64,000 nt of DNA from Anodontia alba (GCA_964016985.1 OZ024828.1:11684610-11748609), one strand, 5' to 3'; positions 1 to 10,556 are shown, counted from the stretch's first letter. Notes: generated from the sequence alone by a model not told the origin. Translations and numbers: made by a program.

Positions 1-78
1 AAAGAGACCAATGGTGTAAGTTGATAGTCTATCAAAAATAAGTTTTAACTTAAAATTACATTTTACATTCAAGTTCAA

Positions 79-366
79 ACACAAGTCATCAATATAAATA
101 CTTTGTTTATTTAGATAGAGACAAGTATTACAAAACTATTACTGGCCATCTAAAACGCATATTTTATGGTAAATATACATATATTTTGATGCCATGGGGC
201 GCAAAAAATTACGAGAGGTTGAGACATAATATTTTAAATCATACACAAGTCATCATCATCAATATAAATCTCTGTTTATTTAGATGAAGATGAGTATTGC
301 AAAACTGTACTTGTCCATCTATAACATATTTTATGATAAATAGTCATATACTTTGATGCCGTGGGC
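79..366. repeat. Two-copy direct duplication
   Basis: Copies at about 79-200 and 243-366 share ACACAAGTCATC, AATATAAAT, TTTATTTAGAT and TTTTGATGCC in the same order, at an offset of about 165 bases. They differ at roughly one base in eight. No coding potential was seen. The source family is not recognised. Confidence 0.75.
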
Positions 367-1407
367 TGCCATGGGGTAACCGGGGTGCCATGGGGTGATT
401 AGTAGGACCGCTCGGCACTTTTGATGTTGTGCTTAGCAACGGAAGCTGAACGAAAAGAAAGGCATCAGTATTTACATAAGCAGAATATACTTATTCGATA
501 TTGAATATAGTAAGAAATCAGGCACTTAATTTATTCCTTCTACGTGAAATAAAGTTATTCACACCTCAGTGACACGGAGTTGTCTGACGACTGCTGGCCC
601 ATTTATACGTTTATGACCCTTCCTTTGTGGACACCTGAAAATCTCTTGAAAAGAGTAGACATAGTTGGTCGGGCAAATCTGTTGATGCTTAGGTAAAGCA
701 CTAGCAAATGACAATCAGTTATTACAGCTAATCTGGACTGAAGATAGCCATTTCAAATTTATCTAATCTGCTCTTGTCTTAATAATAAGCTGATTGAATA
801 AATTTATAAAATTGCACTAGAATAATAGTGGAGCTACATCATGTGTTGAATTTGTATGAACTGGAGCATATCTAGAGTTAAACTTTCATAATTCTAGAAA
901 TTGGAAATTGCTGCTGGACACTCATTTGGAATAATCAGGTGATAAACTTCATTGGAAAATAAAGAGGTTCTTTACTCCAATCACTGCATTGACCTTTTTT
1001 CGCAGATAACAAAATGGACTTTTTGTGAAGAAAGAAGCAAAACAGAAGAGATTTGTATTTAGTTTTTCAGTACATGGTTAGATTATTTATCTATTTATTT
1101 AGATATTTGTTTCACACAGACGCCTCAGTAAAGACCCATTCCTATTTATACATTAAAAGAAGTAGAATGAATTTCCATCCGACAGATTTTGAGAAACTGA
1201 TAGTGAAAGCATGTAGTACAGAGTGTTCATGTTGGTTGTTTTTCAAGGAATAGTAAATTTTCTCGCAAAGCCTTGTTTCTGAATGTAAATTTAATATTGG
1301 ATAAAGCCACTGATTGTAAGCAACTGTGAAAATATGGATATAGAGCCAGGTATATAAATCCAGGTCCATCAAATCATATAAATCTACAAGAAAATGCATC
1401 TGTATTA
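367..1407. other. No recognisable feature
   Basis: This AT-rich stretch has only short open frames with no family resemblance and no clear repeat termini. It may include decayed 5' sequence of the Helitron-like relic that becomes readable at 1408. Confidence 0.5.
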
Positions 1408-2241
1408 TTGCAAGGAAGTATCCATCAAGGAGATGAGATATTTAGTCCTGATTCAAGAGGGTGCCAATGCCTACCATGTTGTTTAGTATTTTTGGTGAAA
1501 GCTGTACAGAAAAGGATATGTACCAGCATGTGGAATGTGAAAAAAAACATGAATGAAATTCTGTTTGCAGGAGATAACTTATACAATATGCAAAAAAGAA
1601 TTCCAAGACATATCATGACTATTTAGAGACATGTGATTTGCCATCTTATTTTTCACCTGATAACCAGCATTATCACTGGAAAGTGAAAAAAAAAAACATT
1701 TTCAGGAAATTTGAATATCATATCCTCAGTGGAGTATCCTTTCCTTGATTTAAAGACAGCACTCGCTATGACTTTCTCATTCAATCCATATGCAGTCTTC
1801 ATTTGCAACGGGTTTTCCATTGCATTATTGGAGCAAGGTGACTGTTTCTACCTTTTTGACTCACATGCTATAGATTCAGGTGGAATGTCAAATGTTAATG
1901 GCAAAAGCATTTTGTTAAAGAAAACAAATATAGCTGGTATTTCCTTACATTTGCGTAGATTGTTTAGTTCTGATAATTCCATTACTATAACAGCGGTGAG
2001 TCAGTCTGGTTTGCATTCGCTCTGTATATCTCATGTTTGCATGGAGACCATAAAACGATACCAACGAGCTGGGGTTCTAATTTGTGACATAACTACCTAT
2101 CCTCCTTTACAAGAATGTATTTCATTTGAGTTGTGTCCATCACAGCCTGATGCTTCCTCCCTGCTTGCTGACAGCTTAAAAAACACGGTTTCGCATTACT
2201 TGATTCACCCCTTTTATGTGAAGAATTGCAAACCTCCCTGA
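1408..2241 (+). pseudogene. Cysteine-protease-like domain of a Helitron-type transposon protein (relic)
   Basis: Two frames read as one degenerate protein. The first (1408 to about 1580) carries QGDEIFSPDSRGCQC, a plausible catalytic-cysteine block. The second (1711-2241) carries CFYLFDSHAIDSGG, a plausible Asp-x-His block followed by a hydrophobic and polar strand pattern. Between them a third frame (from about 1590 to 1700) reads sensibly as KTYHDYLETCDLPSYF. The reading therefore needs two frame changes, the second near an A-run at about 1687-1697. The layout resembles papain-fold domains of the herpesvirus-tegument/USP type (C76-like) found in Helitron-like proteins of invertebrates. That is recalled family knowledge, not a search result. 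The broken frames and lack of a start codon mark it as non-functional. The downstream K/R-rich stretch and zinc ribbon look like parts of the same protein. Confidence 0.55.
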
Positions 2242-2582
2242 ATAAGAAACGTAGGTTAAATGACACATCAAAAGATGGTTTGAGCAGTAAGAAATTTAAA
2301 AACAAGGAAAGTTCTATAGTCATACAGTCACACAAGTTGGTGCCTTGTGGTCCCCAGTATATATGTACAAAAAAGGTAAGAGAAAAGTCCAGGGAGTGCC
2401 AAAATCAAAAACTGCAGCCCTTCCCAGACCCCAAGAGGAAGAGGAAACCGACAAACCCAAACAAGCACAAACCAAACAAACGCACGAAAAGCACCAAAAC
2501 TAGCTCCTCCCCTCTGCCCCTCCCCCCGCCAAGCGAGGCAATCGCAACACCAAAAGGACCGAAAAACACAAGAACAAAATGA
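2226..2582 (+). pseudogene. Lysine/arginine-rich linker of the same relic
   Basis: The frame opens at the end of the protease-like frame, overlapping it by 16 bases, and begins with LNKKRRLNDTSKDG. It becomes very rich in K, P, T and N. The first ~50 residues plausibly continue the transposon protein, since a basic linker after the protease is common in these proteins. The remainder coincides with a T-poor tract and may only reflect base composition. Confidence 0.35.
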
Positions 2583-2700
2583 CACACGGAAAGACACACA
2601 ACAAATCGCCCCGCAGAACAAACCACAAAGCAACAAAGAGTAAGACCAACACCGGGACCACCGCCCCAGAACGGTCAGCAGAGCAAACCACCTGGGGGTT
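2391..2700 (+). other. T-poor, A/C-rich tract
   Basis: The plus strand has about 18 T in 300 bases, roughly 6 percent, in a window that is otherwise AT-rich on both strands. Open frames exist on both strands here (for example 2328-2636 minus and 2579-2911 plus) because T-poor DNA has few stop codons. I do not treat them as genes. Confidence 0.6.
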
Positions 2701-3052
2701 TAAAGCACCTTTTCAGCCAGCTAACTTCCCCCTGGGTCCCGATGCCACTCTCAATACAGAAATATATAAAAATTCGCTTCGCATAAAGGCTCCCAACCCA
2801 GTCAATGCATCAAAGCGAAAACATAAAATCAAATTAATCACTATAACAAACAAAGGCGAGCACTCATGGCTAATTCTACTGTATGCCAGAGCAATGAAAA
2901 CCAATAGTTGAACTACGGCGGGCCAAACCAACGACATATCGTCAAGCCCCAACCCACTGGTTAAAGTTTTACGAAGAGGCCGTCATTGAGTCTGAGGCCC
3001 GTTTTTTCAGACATTCTGTTGTTAAATTTGATATTCAGGTCTAAAGCCTGAG
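2701..3052. other. Unassigned sequence between linker and zinc ribbon
   Basis: Open frames on both strands (2579-2911 plus, 2713-2952 minus) have no recognisable domain. It separates two parts of the Helitron-like relic, so it may be an insertion or decayed coding sequence. Confidence 0.4.
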
Positions 3053-3184
3053 ATGAAAAGACTCTGTACATTAAGACATAAAAGTGTGAAGGATAAGGAA
3101 TGGATCTGTCAACAATGTGCTAATAGTTTGAAGAAAAATAACTTGAACAAATATCTTCCTTTTTGTCAAGCCGGCTTGCGCTGA
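3053..3184 (+). pseudogene. Zinc-ribbon fragment of the Helitron-like relic
   Basis: The 43-codon frame starts MKRLCTLRHKSV and contains EWICQQCANSLKKNNLNKY before a stop at 3182-3184. A W-I-C-x-x-C block followed by a basic stretch is typical of the N-terminal zinc ribbon of invertebrate Helitron-like Rep-helicase proteins. A CxxC expected in the first block reads CTLR, so it looks decayed. Its order after the protease and basic linker supports a single ancestral polyprotein. The assignment is inference from motif order. Confidence 0.45.
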
Positions 3185-3564
3185 GCAAGACATAGTCACC
3201 ACAGCTGCATTTGAGTGTATATTAGTGCGTCCACCTGTATTTGTCCGTCCTAGCTAGAAATTTTGCATGCAGAATCATCTTACAGTGTAGTTTGAAATTT
3301 CTCCAAGACTTGGCCCTGAGGTCAGATTTGTCAAGGACATGCACTTATTAGCAGAATTTAAGATTTTTAAAGTTTTTAAAGAAAGTCTTCTTTTCAGGAA
3401 GTACAATGCCCAGATGCTTGATATATTCCATAGAGCTCTATCTTATGGTGTAGTATTGGTAGCATTTGCATGTTTTGTGTTTGCATAGAAGATACACAGC
3501 ACTCCATCAGTACTTTACAAACTAGCAGACTCTTAGGACTACCAGTCCTTTGATTTTTTTACCT
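3185..3564. other. No recognisable feature
   Basis: No coding frame or repeat terminus was recognised in this AT-rich stretch between the relic and the HSE-like cluster. Confidence 0.5.
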
Positions 3565-3568
3565 TTTA

Positions 3569-3685
3569 GAACTTTCTAGAAGGAATTGGATGTTCATGAA
3601 TTTTCTTGAAACTAGTAGAAGCTTCTTTTATAGAAGGCCGTGGAAGTCTGTAGAACGTTCTGTAAAGTCACAGAACATTCTGGAA
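3569..3685. promoter_or_regulatory. Cluster of heat-shock-element-like motifs
   Basis: Alternating GAA and TTC units at 2-base spacing occur four or more times. GAA-TTC-GAA is at 3569-3581, TTC-GAA-TTC-GAA at 3593-3610, GAA-TTC at 3618-3625, and GAA-TTC-GAA at 3673-3685; a GAA-TTC pair also lies near 3653. Three of these meet the canonical three- or four-unit HSF-binding pattern. No gene start is recognisable nearby, so binding is inferred only from the motif. It may belong to a transposon promoter. Confidence 0.45.
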
Positions 3686-3687
3686 TA

Positions 3688-4018
3688 CAGTTGACTCTCG
3701 TTATCTCGACCTCGCTTATCTCGAATAACCGCTTATCTCGAAGTGAAAATCTGGTCCCTGCCTATACATGAAAACCTAACAACAGATGGAAAATATTGTA
3801 GAAAAGAGGAGAAATTGCTCCAAAGGAGCAATTTCTCCTCTTTTCCACAATATTTTCAATATATCTCTAACTTCAAAAGTCCAATTACCTATCAGTTTGT
3901 TAAATGTGGTTAATCAAATTATTTTTTCCTCAATTCTGCAAACCTGATATGTCGAACTACGGATATCTCGAAGCATTTCAGAGAGTCCCTTGGAATTCGA
4001 GATAACGAGAGTCGACTG
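3688..4018. mobile_element. Pogo-like MITE (TIR CAGTTGACTCTCG), copy 1
   Basis: The ends are CAGTTGACTCTCGTTATCTC and the inverse of it, flanked by TA at 3686-3687 and 4019-4020, as in pogo/Tigger-type elements. The subterminal block CTTATCTCGAA recurs. The middle is a palindrome built on AAGAGGAGAAATTGCTCC and its mirror. No coding capacity. Related copies lie at 10557-10867 and 25135-25450. Confidence 0.85.
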
Positions 4019-4060
4019 TATTTAGAATCTTTGAGAAATTTTAAGAAGTTTATGGAACTT

Positions 4061-5097
4061 TCCGAATTGAACTATTTTTGGCATGTCATAGAGCATTTAG
4101 AATATTCTTGACTAAAACTAAAAACTGAGTGATGTATCTGGCAAATTCTTTCTCCAGAATCTTGTTTCATAATATATAAGGAGAACACATTTTCATATGG
4201 GCATCTTTGTATGCTTTCATTGGAAATTATTCTATACTGGGTTACTTTAATATTTTCTTCATTCTGAATTCAGGATTTCCAGTAGTGGGACAGAAACTGT
4301 TATTCAAAGGATTTGTTTTAGAAATTCTTGTGGTATATTTCTGTGGGACTTTGTGGAAAAAAAACACATGAAAGGTACTGTTTACTTATATTTTTCTGTT
4401 TTGCACATTGTCTTATTTTTAGTTTTTAATAAATATTGTAAATAATCTAATGCTTGTTGCTGGTTTCACTTTCATTCCGTTTTCGTTACGCCTGCTCGTA
4501 AAAAATATTATTATAGACAAGTTATTTCTCCGAATATCTATATAGACGAGGGCCAAACTGAATTTCGATGTATATTGTCCTGAAGAGCGTGAACAAAGGG
4601 ATATGAGGCCCTAATGCATATATCGATAATCGTTCCATGAGCGTGGTCAGGTCGCAATCCAGGAACCAATTATTGTCGCTCGCGTTTATAACTGATTTCA
4701 GGAAAACCACACAACACAAAACACAGATTCTAAATTGAGAGCAGAGATTGTATTGTTTTCTTTATTTTATTTTATTTTATTTAAAATTTTTGTCAGATAT
4801 AAAACCAGAAGCATCTACGAAACAAGAGGGCCAAGATGGCCCTGTATCGGTCACCTGATTACCAGACGTTTCGCGTCAATTGGCCTTTCGGTTTGATAGA
4901 ACGTTTGAGAGAAGTTAAATATAGGTTTTCAAGATGGCAGCCATCTTGGATTTCCGATAAGAATGATTTTATCTGCTTTTGATCAGCAAGTCAAATGGAT
5001 ACTTTTAATGAAGCTTCGAGTCAACTGGCCTTTTGGTTCAAGATAAAAAAAAGTTCAAAATAAAATTTCAGCATGGCTGCATGGGCGAACACCTTGG
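4061..5097 (+). repeat. Large direct duplication, left copy
   Basis: This segment, from CCGAATTGAACTATTTTTGG to GGCGAACACCTTGG, recurs at 5209-6291 with only scattered differences and a short indel near 5520. It includes two AATAAA-rich stretches and the 5' end of a pearl-like array (ACAAGAGGGCCAAGATGG near 4824). It lacks LTR-type ends, so a tandem segmental duplication is the simplest reading. Confidence 0.85.
4824..5097 (+). mobile_element. Pearl/HINE-like element, 5' end
   Basis: It starts near ACAAGAGGGCCAAGATGG and GTATCGGTCACCTG, a 5' end seen again near 6022. It is followed by the first units with GGCCATCTTGGATTTCCGAT. HINE/pearl elements of oysters are non-autonomous Helentron derivatives with tandem ~160 bp cores; the similarity is by architecture and recalled sequence. 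Confidence 0.6.
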
Positions 5098-5205
5098 CAT
5101 TACGAAAACACGCCTATTCAAATATATAGAAAATTTCACCTCCAAAAACTGAAAATTTTAAGATAAAAATCTTTGATATTTTTTCATATTTCTGCTCAAA
5201 ACATA
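5098..5205 (+). mobile_element. Left half of a palindromic MITE (TIR CATTACGAAAACA)
   Basis: It begins CATTACGAAAACACGCCTAT and runs through TTTCTGCTCAAAACATA, matching the left arm of the complete copy at 7937-8209. It stops in the arm, before the hairpin centre, where the duplicated segment at 5209 begins. Confidence 0.7.
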
Positions 5206-5208
5206 TAT

Positions 5209-6291
5209 TCCGAATTGAACTATTTTTGGCATGTCGTAGAGCATTTAGAATATTCTTGACTAAAACTAGAAAATGAGTGATGTCTCTGGCAAATTCTTTC
5301 TCCAGAATGTTGTTTCATAATATATATGGGGAACACATTTTCATATGGGCATCTTTGTAAGCTTTCATTGGAAATTATTCTATACTGGATTACTTTAATA
5401 TTTTCTTCATTCTGGAATTAAGCTCTGAATTCAGGATTTCAAGTAGTGGGACAGAAACTGTTATTCAAAGGATTTGTTTCAGAAATTCTTGTGGTAAATT
5501 TCTGAGGGACTTTGTTGGAAAAAAAACCCCCAAAAAAAACACACACACAAAAAAAAAATCATGAAAGGTAATGTTTACTTATATTTTTCTGTTTTGCACA
5601 CTGTCTTATTTTTAGTTGTTAATAAATATTGTATATAATCTAATGCTTGTTGCTGGTTTCACTTTTATTCCGTTCTCGTTACGCCTGCTCGTAACAAAAT
5701 ATTATTATAGACAAGTAATTTCTCCGAATATCTATATAGACGAGGGCCAAACTACTGAATTACAATGTATATTGTCCTGAAGAGCGTGAACAAAGGGATA
5801 TGAGGCCCTAATGCATATATCGATAATCGTTCCATGAGCGTGGTCAGGTCGCAATCCAGGAACCAATTATTGTCGCTCGCGTTTATAACTGATTTCAGGA
5901 AAACCACACAACACAAAACACAGATTCTAAATTGAGAGCAGAGATTGTATTGTTTTCTTTATTTTATTTTATTCTATTTAAAAATTTTGTCAGATATAAA
6001 ACCAGAAGCATCTACGAAACAAGAGGGCCAAGATGGCCCTGTATCGGTCACCTGATTACCAGACGTTTCGCGTCAACTGGCCTTTCGGGTTGATAGAACG
6101 TTTGAGAGAAGTTAAATATAGGTTTTCAAGATGGCAGCCATCTTGGATTTCCGATAAGAATGATTTTATCTGCTTTTGATCTGCAAGTCAACTGGATACT
6201 TTTAATGAAGCTTCGAGTCAACTGGCCTTTTGGTTCAAGATAAAAAAAAGTTCAAAATAAAATTTCAGCATGGCTGCTAGGCGAACACCTT
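5209..6291 (+). repeat. Large direct duplication, right copy
   Basis: It is the second copy of 4061-5097, again ending in a pearl-like 5' end near 6022. High identity over more than 1 kb suggests a fairly recent event. The junction between copies contains half of a palindromic MITE, so the palindrome may have provoked the rearrangement (inference). Confidence 0.85.
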
Positions 6292-7936
6292 GGATTTCCG
6301 ATCAGAATGATTTTAGCTATTGATCTACATGCCATCCTGATACTTCCTATCAAGTTTCGAGTCGATTGGCCTCTCTGTTCAGAAGAATTTCAAAATAAAT
6401 TTTCAAGATGAAGGCCATATTGGATTTCCGATCAAAACAAATTAAGCTATTTTTGATCTACAAGTAACCCAGATACTTCCTACCAAGTTTTGAGAAAATT
6501 GGCCATTTTGAGTCATGAGAAGAAGTGAAAATTGATTTCTAAGATAGCGGCTATGGTGGCCTCCTTGTATTTTAGCTATTCTTTATCTACAAGTCAACTG
6601 TATGGCATTTATCATATTTCAAGTTGAACGGCCTTTCGGTTCAGGAGAAGAAGTAAAAAAAATGGATTTTTTAGATGGCGGCCATGGTGCCAAGTTTCAT
6701 GTCAATTGGCCTTTCGGTTCGGGAAAAGAAGCGAAAACTAGATTTTCAAGATAGCAGTCATAGTGACCATCTTGGATTTCCGATCGGAACGATTTTAAGT
6801 AGTTTTATTCTAGAAGTTACCCTGATGCTACTTACAAGTTTTAAGTCAATTGACCTTTTGGTTCAGGAGAAGAATTAAAAAAAAATAGGTTTTCAAGGCG
6901 GCGACCACGGCAGCCATCTTGGATTTCCGAGCGGAACAATTTTAGCTATTTTTAATCCACAAGTAACCCCGATGCTTTCTACCAAGTTTCAAGTCAATCG
7001 GCCTTTCAGTTCAGGAGAAGAAGCGAAAAATAATTTTTCATGATGGCGGCCATGGCGGCCATTTTGGATTTCCGATCAAAAAAAATTAAGCTTTTTTTTA
7101 TCTACAAGTGTCCCCGATGCTTCCTACCATGTTCCAAGTCAACTGGCCTTTCGGTTCAGGAGAAGACGTGAAAAATAGATTTGCAAGATGGCGGCCACGG
7201 CGGCCTTTTTTGGATTTCCGATAGAAATAATTTTAGCTATTGATAATCTTCAAGTCATCCCGATGCTTCTTACCAAGTTTCAAGTCAACTGGTCTTTCGG
7301 TTCAGAAGAAGCGAAAAATAGATTTTTCAAGATGGTGGCCATGGGGGCCAGCTTGGAATTCCGACCGGAAAGATTTTAGCTATTTTTAATCCAAAAGTCA
7401 CCCCGATGCTTCCTACAAAGTTTGAAGTCAATTGGCCTTTCAGTTAAGGAGAAGAAGTGAAAAATAGATTTTCAGAATGGCGGCCACAGCAGCAATCTTG
7501 GAGTTTTGATAGGATCGATTTTTGCTATTTTTGGTCTACACGTCATTCCGATGCTTCCTACCAAGTTTCAAGTCACTTCGCCTAACAGAGTTTAGAAGAA
7601 GAAGAGAAAAATACATTTTCAAGATGGCAGCCACGGCCTTTTGGTTCAGGAGAAGAAACGAAAAATAGATTTTCAAGATGGCCGCCACGGCGGCCATCTT
7701 GGATTTCCGATCGAAACGATTTTAGCCATTTTTTATCTACAAGTCACCCCGATGCTGCCTACCAAGTTTCAAATCAATTGGCCTTTCAGTTTTGGAGAAG
7801 AAGCGAAAAACAGATTTTTCATCTTGGATTTCCGATCTAAACGATTTTAGCTATTTTTGATTATACGTCACCTCAATGCTTCCTACCAAGTTTCGTGTCA
7901 GTTGGCCTTTTGGTTCAGGAGAAGAAGCGAAAAATA
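6022..7936 (+). repeat. Pearl/HINE-like array, ~160 bp units (type A)
   Basis: About twelve units repeat the order GGCCATCTTGGATTTCCGAT, CGATTTTAGCTATTTTTGAT, CTACAAGTCACCCCGATGCT, TTCCTACCAAGTTTCAAGTC, TTGGCCTTTCGGTTCAGGAG, AAGAAGCGAAAAATAGATTT. Open frames here (6675-6878, 7188-7379, 7641-7850) are only translations of the repeat. Confidence 0.85.
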
Positions 7937-8209
7937 GAAAACACGTTTATTCAAATATATTGAAAATTTCACCTCCAAAAAATGAAAGTTTTCAGATAAA
8001 AAATTTTGATATTTTTCATATTTCTGCTCAAAACATAGATTGTGGGCACTCGTTAGAACCGCCTCGTCGAGGCGGTTCTAACGAATACCCACAATCAATG
8101 TTTTTGAGCAGAAATAAGAAAAATAATGAATACCCCTGTAAACCCCAGTTTTACTATATAAAAGTGGGGTTTAAGGGGGTCAATATTATATAGGTATGTT
8201 TTCGTGATG
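7937..8209. mobile_element. Palindromic MITE (TIR CATTACGAAAACA), complete copy
   Basis: The left end is GAAAACACGTTTATTCAAAT and the right end is its inverse, ending TATGTTTTCGTGATG. The centre (about 8021-8117) is a near-perfect ~97-base palindrome around GAACCGCCTCGTCGAGGCGG. The right arm also holds a small hairpin of CCCCAGTTTTAC and GTGGGG. Confidence 0.8.
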
Positions 8210-8279
8210 AAAAAAAAAATGGTTGCAGGCCTAAAATCTATGACATGTATTTATTTTCATACATTTGTTTTAGTCGTTG

Positions 8280-9140
8280 ATTCCACAGTGATTTTAATAC
8301 GACCTCGTCGAAAAACGCGTACATTTGTAATTGATTAGAACTAGAATGCGCAGTCAATGGCGCACCATCGCAAACCCCGACGCTCGTTGCTAATGTGTTT
8401 AATAGCATGACTGTAACAGACGGATGGATGGACCAACGGACTTGCTCTCGCACACTCTTATCATGTGGGGAGGTTACATAGCTAGTTTTGTTAAATTCCA
8501 TTCAATGGTTTAGGAGGAGATGGCGTGATGCACAGATGGATGGACGCACGGACAGATGCACGGAAAAATAATGTTGATCTCGAACACTCTTACCATTAGG
8601 GGGTGTAACAAATTTGATTGAATTCTGCCTGGTGAATTAGAAGGAGATAGCGTGGTGGACTATTGGACGGACTAGGACAACGGACGAAAACGTACAGAAA
8701 AATAATGTTCCTCTTGCACACCCTTACAATAAGGGGAAGTGATGTAGCAAGTTTGGTTGAATTCCGTCTGTTGGTTTTGGAGGAGATAGCGTGACGGGCA
8801 GATGGATGGACGACGGAGACGCAAGGAAGGACAGACGCACAAAAAAATGTTGCTCTCGCACACTCTTAACATGGGAGAAAGCGATGTAACCAGTTTGGTT
8901 ACATTCCACCCAGTAGTCTAAGAGGATAGCGTGACGGACACATGGGCGGACGACGGACGCACGTACGGATGAATGCACGGAAAAATAATGTTGCTCTCGC
9001 ACACCTTTACCATGAAGGGAAGTGATGTAGCAGGTTTGGCTGAGTTCCGCCCAGTGATTTAGGAGGAGAAAGCGTGACGGACACTGACCGACGGTCTGAC
9101 GGACGGATGGACGCACGGACGCGTTTACAATATCCCCTTC
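8280..9140. repeat. Array of ~135 bp units (GCTCTCGCACACTCTTACCA)
   Basis: Five units recur at about 8451, 8571, 8707, 8850 and 8988, each with a block like TTGCTCTCGCACACTCTTAC, then GTTTGGTTGAATTCCGCC and GGACGGACGCACGGA. The GACGGACG-rich segments resemble the 3' tails of pearl-like elements elsewhere in the window. The long minus-strand frame 8724-9200 is a product of the array. Confidence 0.75.
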
Positions 9141-9440
9141 GCGAATTATGCACAAATCGGTCGGATACGTATATTGGAGTATTGGCGGCAGGTTTTCCAC
9201 AAATTCCGCTTCTTCATTTTTTTTTTTTTTTAATTATCACAATAAGGTCATGAATTATAAATAATTAAAGATTAGCAAAGAGGAGTACAAAATATTTGCT
9301 AGGATAAGAATTCCAAAATATCACTTAACTATATAGAAATAGCAAAAAGGCCAATTGTTTGCCGTAAAATTAGTTATATGGTAAAACACAGAAATAAAAA
9401 AGACAAATGGTTTCTGATGAAATATGGTCAATCAGAATAA

Positions 9441-9581
9441 GGCGGATCTAAAGAGTACACACAATCTATGTTTTTGAACAGAAATACGAAAAAAAAAAAT
9501 GTATACCCTGTAAAGCCCAGTTTTACTATGTAAAAGTGGGGTTTGAGGGTGTCAAAACTACATAGGCGTGTTTTCGTGATG
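9441..9581 (-). mobile_element. Right half of a palindromic MITE (TIR CATTACGAAAACA)
   Basis: It starts inside the hairpin (GGCGGATCTAAAGAGTACAC) and continues through the right arm to TAGGCGTGTTTTCGTGATG. The left arm is absent. It complements the left half-copy at 5098-5205. Confidence 0.65.
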
Positions 9582-9813
9582 GTTTGCTTTTTTGTACACC
9601 AAATCTTTTCTGAAAAGGGGCTTGGAAGTAAACTGTTTCATCTGACTATTTCAACTTACGTCAAACTCCTTCTGAAAAATGGGTTTGGTCTAAAAGGAAA
9701 TAATTTGCTCCCACTTGGAGCAAATTCTTTCGTTTCGCCGTACACCTCTTTTCAGAAGGGGACAAAATAATTTGGAACGTTATCGCCCCTGAAAGTGAAT
9801 CCACACCCCTTAA

Positions 9814-10019
9814 CCCTTGTCCTGCTGAACCCGGATATATCCTGCCTTTACAAACTGTGTAGATTCAGATCAGCTGGCTTCTGAAGAAGCCAACTGATCT
9901 GGATCTGCACTGTTTGTCATTCAGTATGTGAATATATATCAACAATCTGGATCAAGTTATCTGATTGAATGACAATTCGAAAAGGGAGTGGCATATTAAT
10001 TTATTCAGCAGGACAAGAG
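9814..10019. mobile_element. PiggyBac-like MITE A (CCCTTGTCCTGCTGAA)
   Basis: The terminal repeats are CCCTTGTCCTGCTGAA and TTCAGCAGGACAAGAG, flanked by TTAA at 9810-9813 and 10020-10023, the target of piggyBac-type elements. The middle holds a palindrome with CAGATCAGCTGGCTTCTGAA and its mirror. Copies are at 48481-48686 and 62202-62400. Confidence 0.85.
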
Positions 10020-10155
10020 TTAAGCTTATATGCTCGCTTGGAAATGGTGGTTACAGCAGAGGAAATTTTATAACAGTGGGCGGATTCTAACGAAAAGTTG
10101 CAGCTATAAGATGACGGAAATGTCACTTGTTATAAACAGATTGAGCCGCCACGTC

Positions 10156-10275
10156 AGAAAACGTACCTTCGGATATATATACGCACAGCGAAGATTCAGA
10201 TCAGCCTGCCTGCTTTCGCGCAGTCTGGTCAGATCTTTACTGGACGCATTCTGGATAGCCAAGGGTACGACATTT
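10156..10275. repeat. GCGAAGATTCAGATCAG dispersed palindromic repeat (family E)
   Basis: It begins AGAAAACGTACCTTCGG, then CAGCGAAGATTCAGATCAGC, a GCGCAGTCTGGTCAG mirror and GGATAGCCAAGG. Further copies are near 13728, 23638, 25755, 28140, 29752, 34996, 44104, 49621, 52131, 55497 and 59125. The sense of the core is an imperfect palindrome. Confidence 0.7.
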
Positions 10276-10381
10276 CTTCATGCAGACAACGAAGATTAAT
10301 CAGACAGCGCGGACGCGCAGACTGATGTCAGTCTCCGTTGGGAGTACGTCAAAGGTACTTTTTTCTTGTGTTGAGGCCCGA

Positions 10382-10430
10382 TTTAAAAAAAAAAAAAAAA
10401 AAAAGAAAAAAAAAAGAAAAAAAAAAAACG
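10382..10430 (+). repeat. A-rich homopolymer tract
   Basis: A run of A interrupted only by two G, near a family E repeat. Open frames across it are spurious. Confidence 0.9.
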
Positions 10431-10556
10431 TTATAAAAATGGTCAAGATAGTGATATTTGCTTTTATAACACATCTTTGAAATGCACGGTATTGATGTAA
10501 ACGAGTCATTGGTGTTAGAGTTATTGAATGTTTACTGTAATATTTATTGATATATA

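Noticed and set aside
2328..2952. Hydrophobic minus-strand frames resembling membrane proteins
   Set aside because: They lie opposite the T-poor tract; low A on that strand removes stop codons and yields V/L/F-rich translations by composition.
4061..6291. LTR pair of a small retrotransposon
   Set aside because: The copies lack TG...CA ends, primer-binding site and polypurine tract, and both extend into a pearl-like element.
8724..9200. 158-residue minus-strand frame
   Set aside because: It contains the translated ~135 bp repeat unit three times and no conserved domain.
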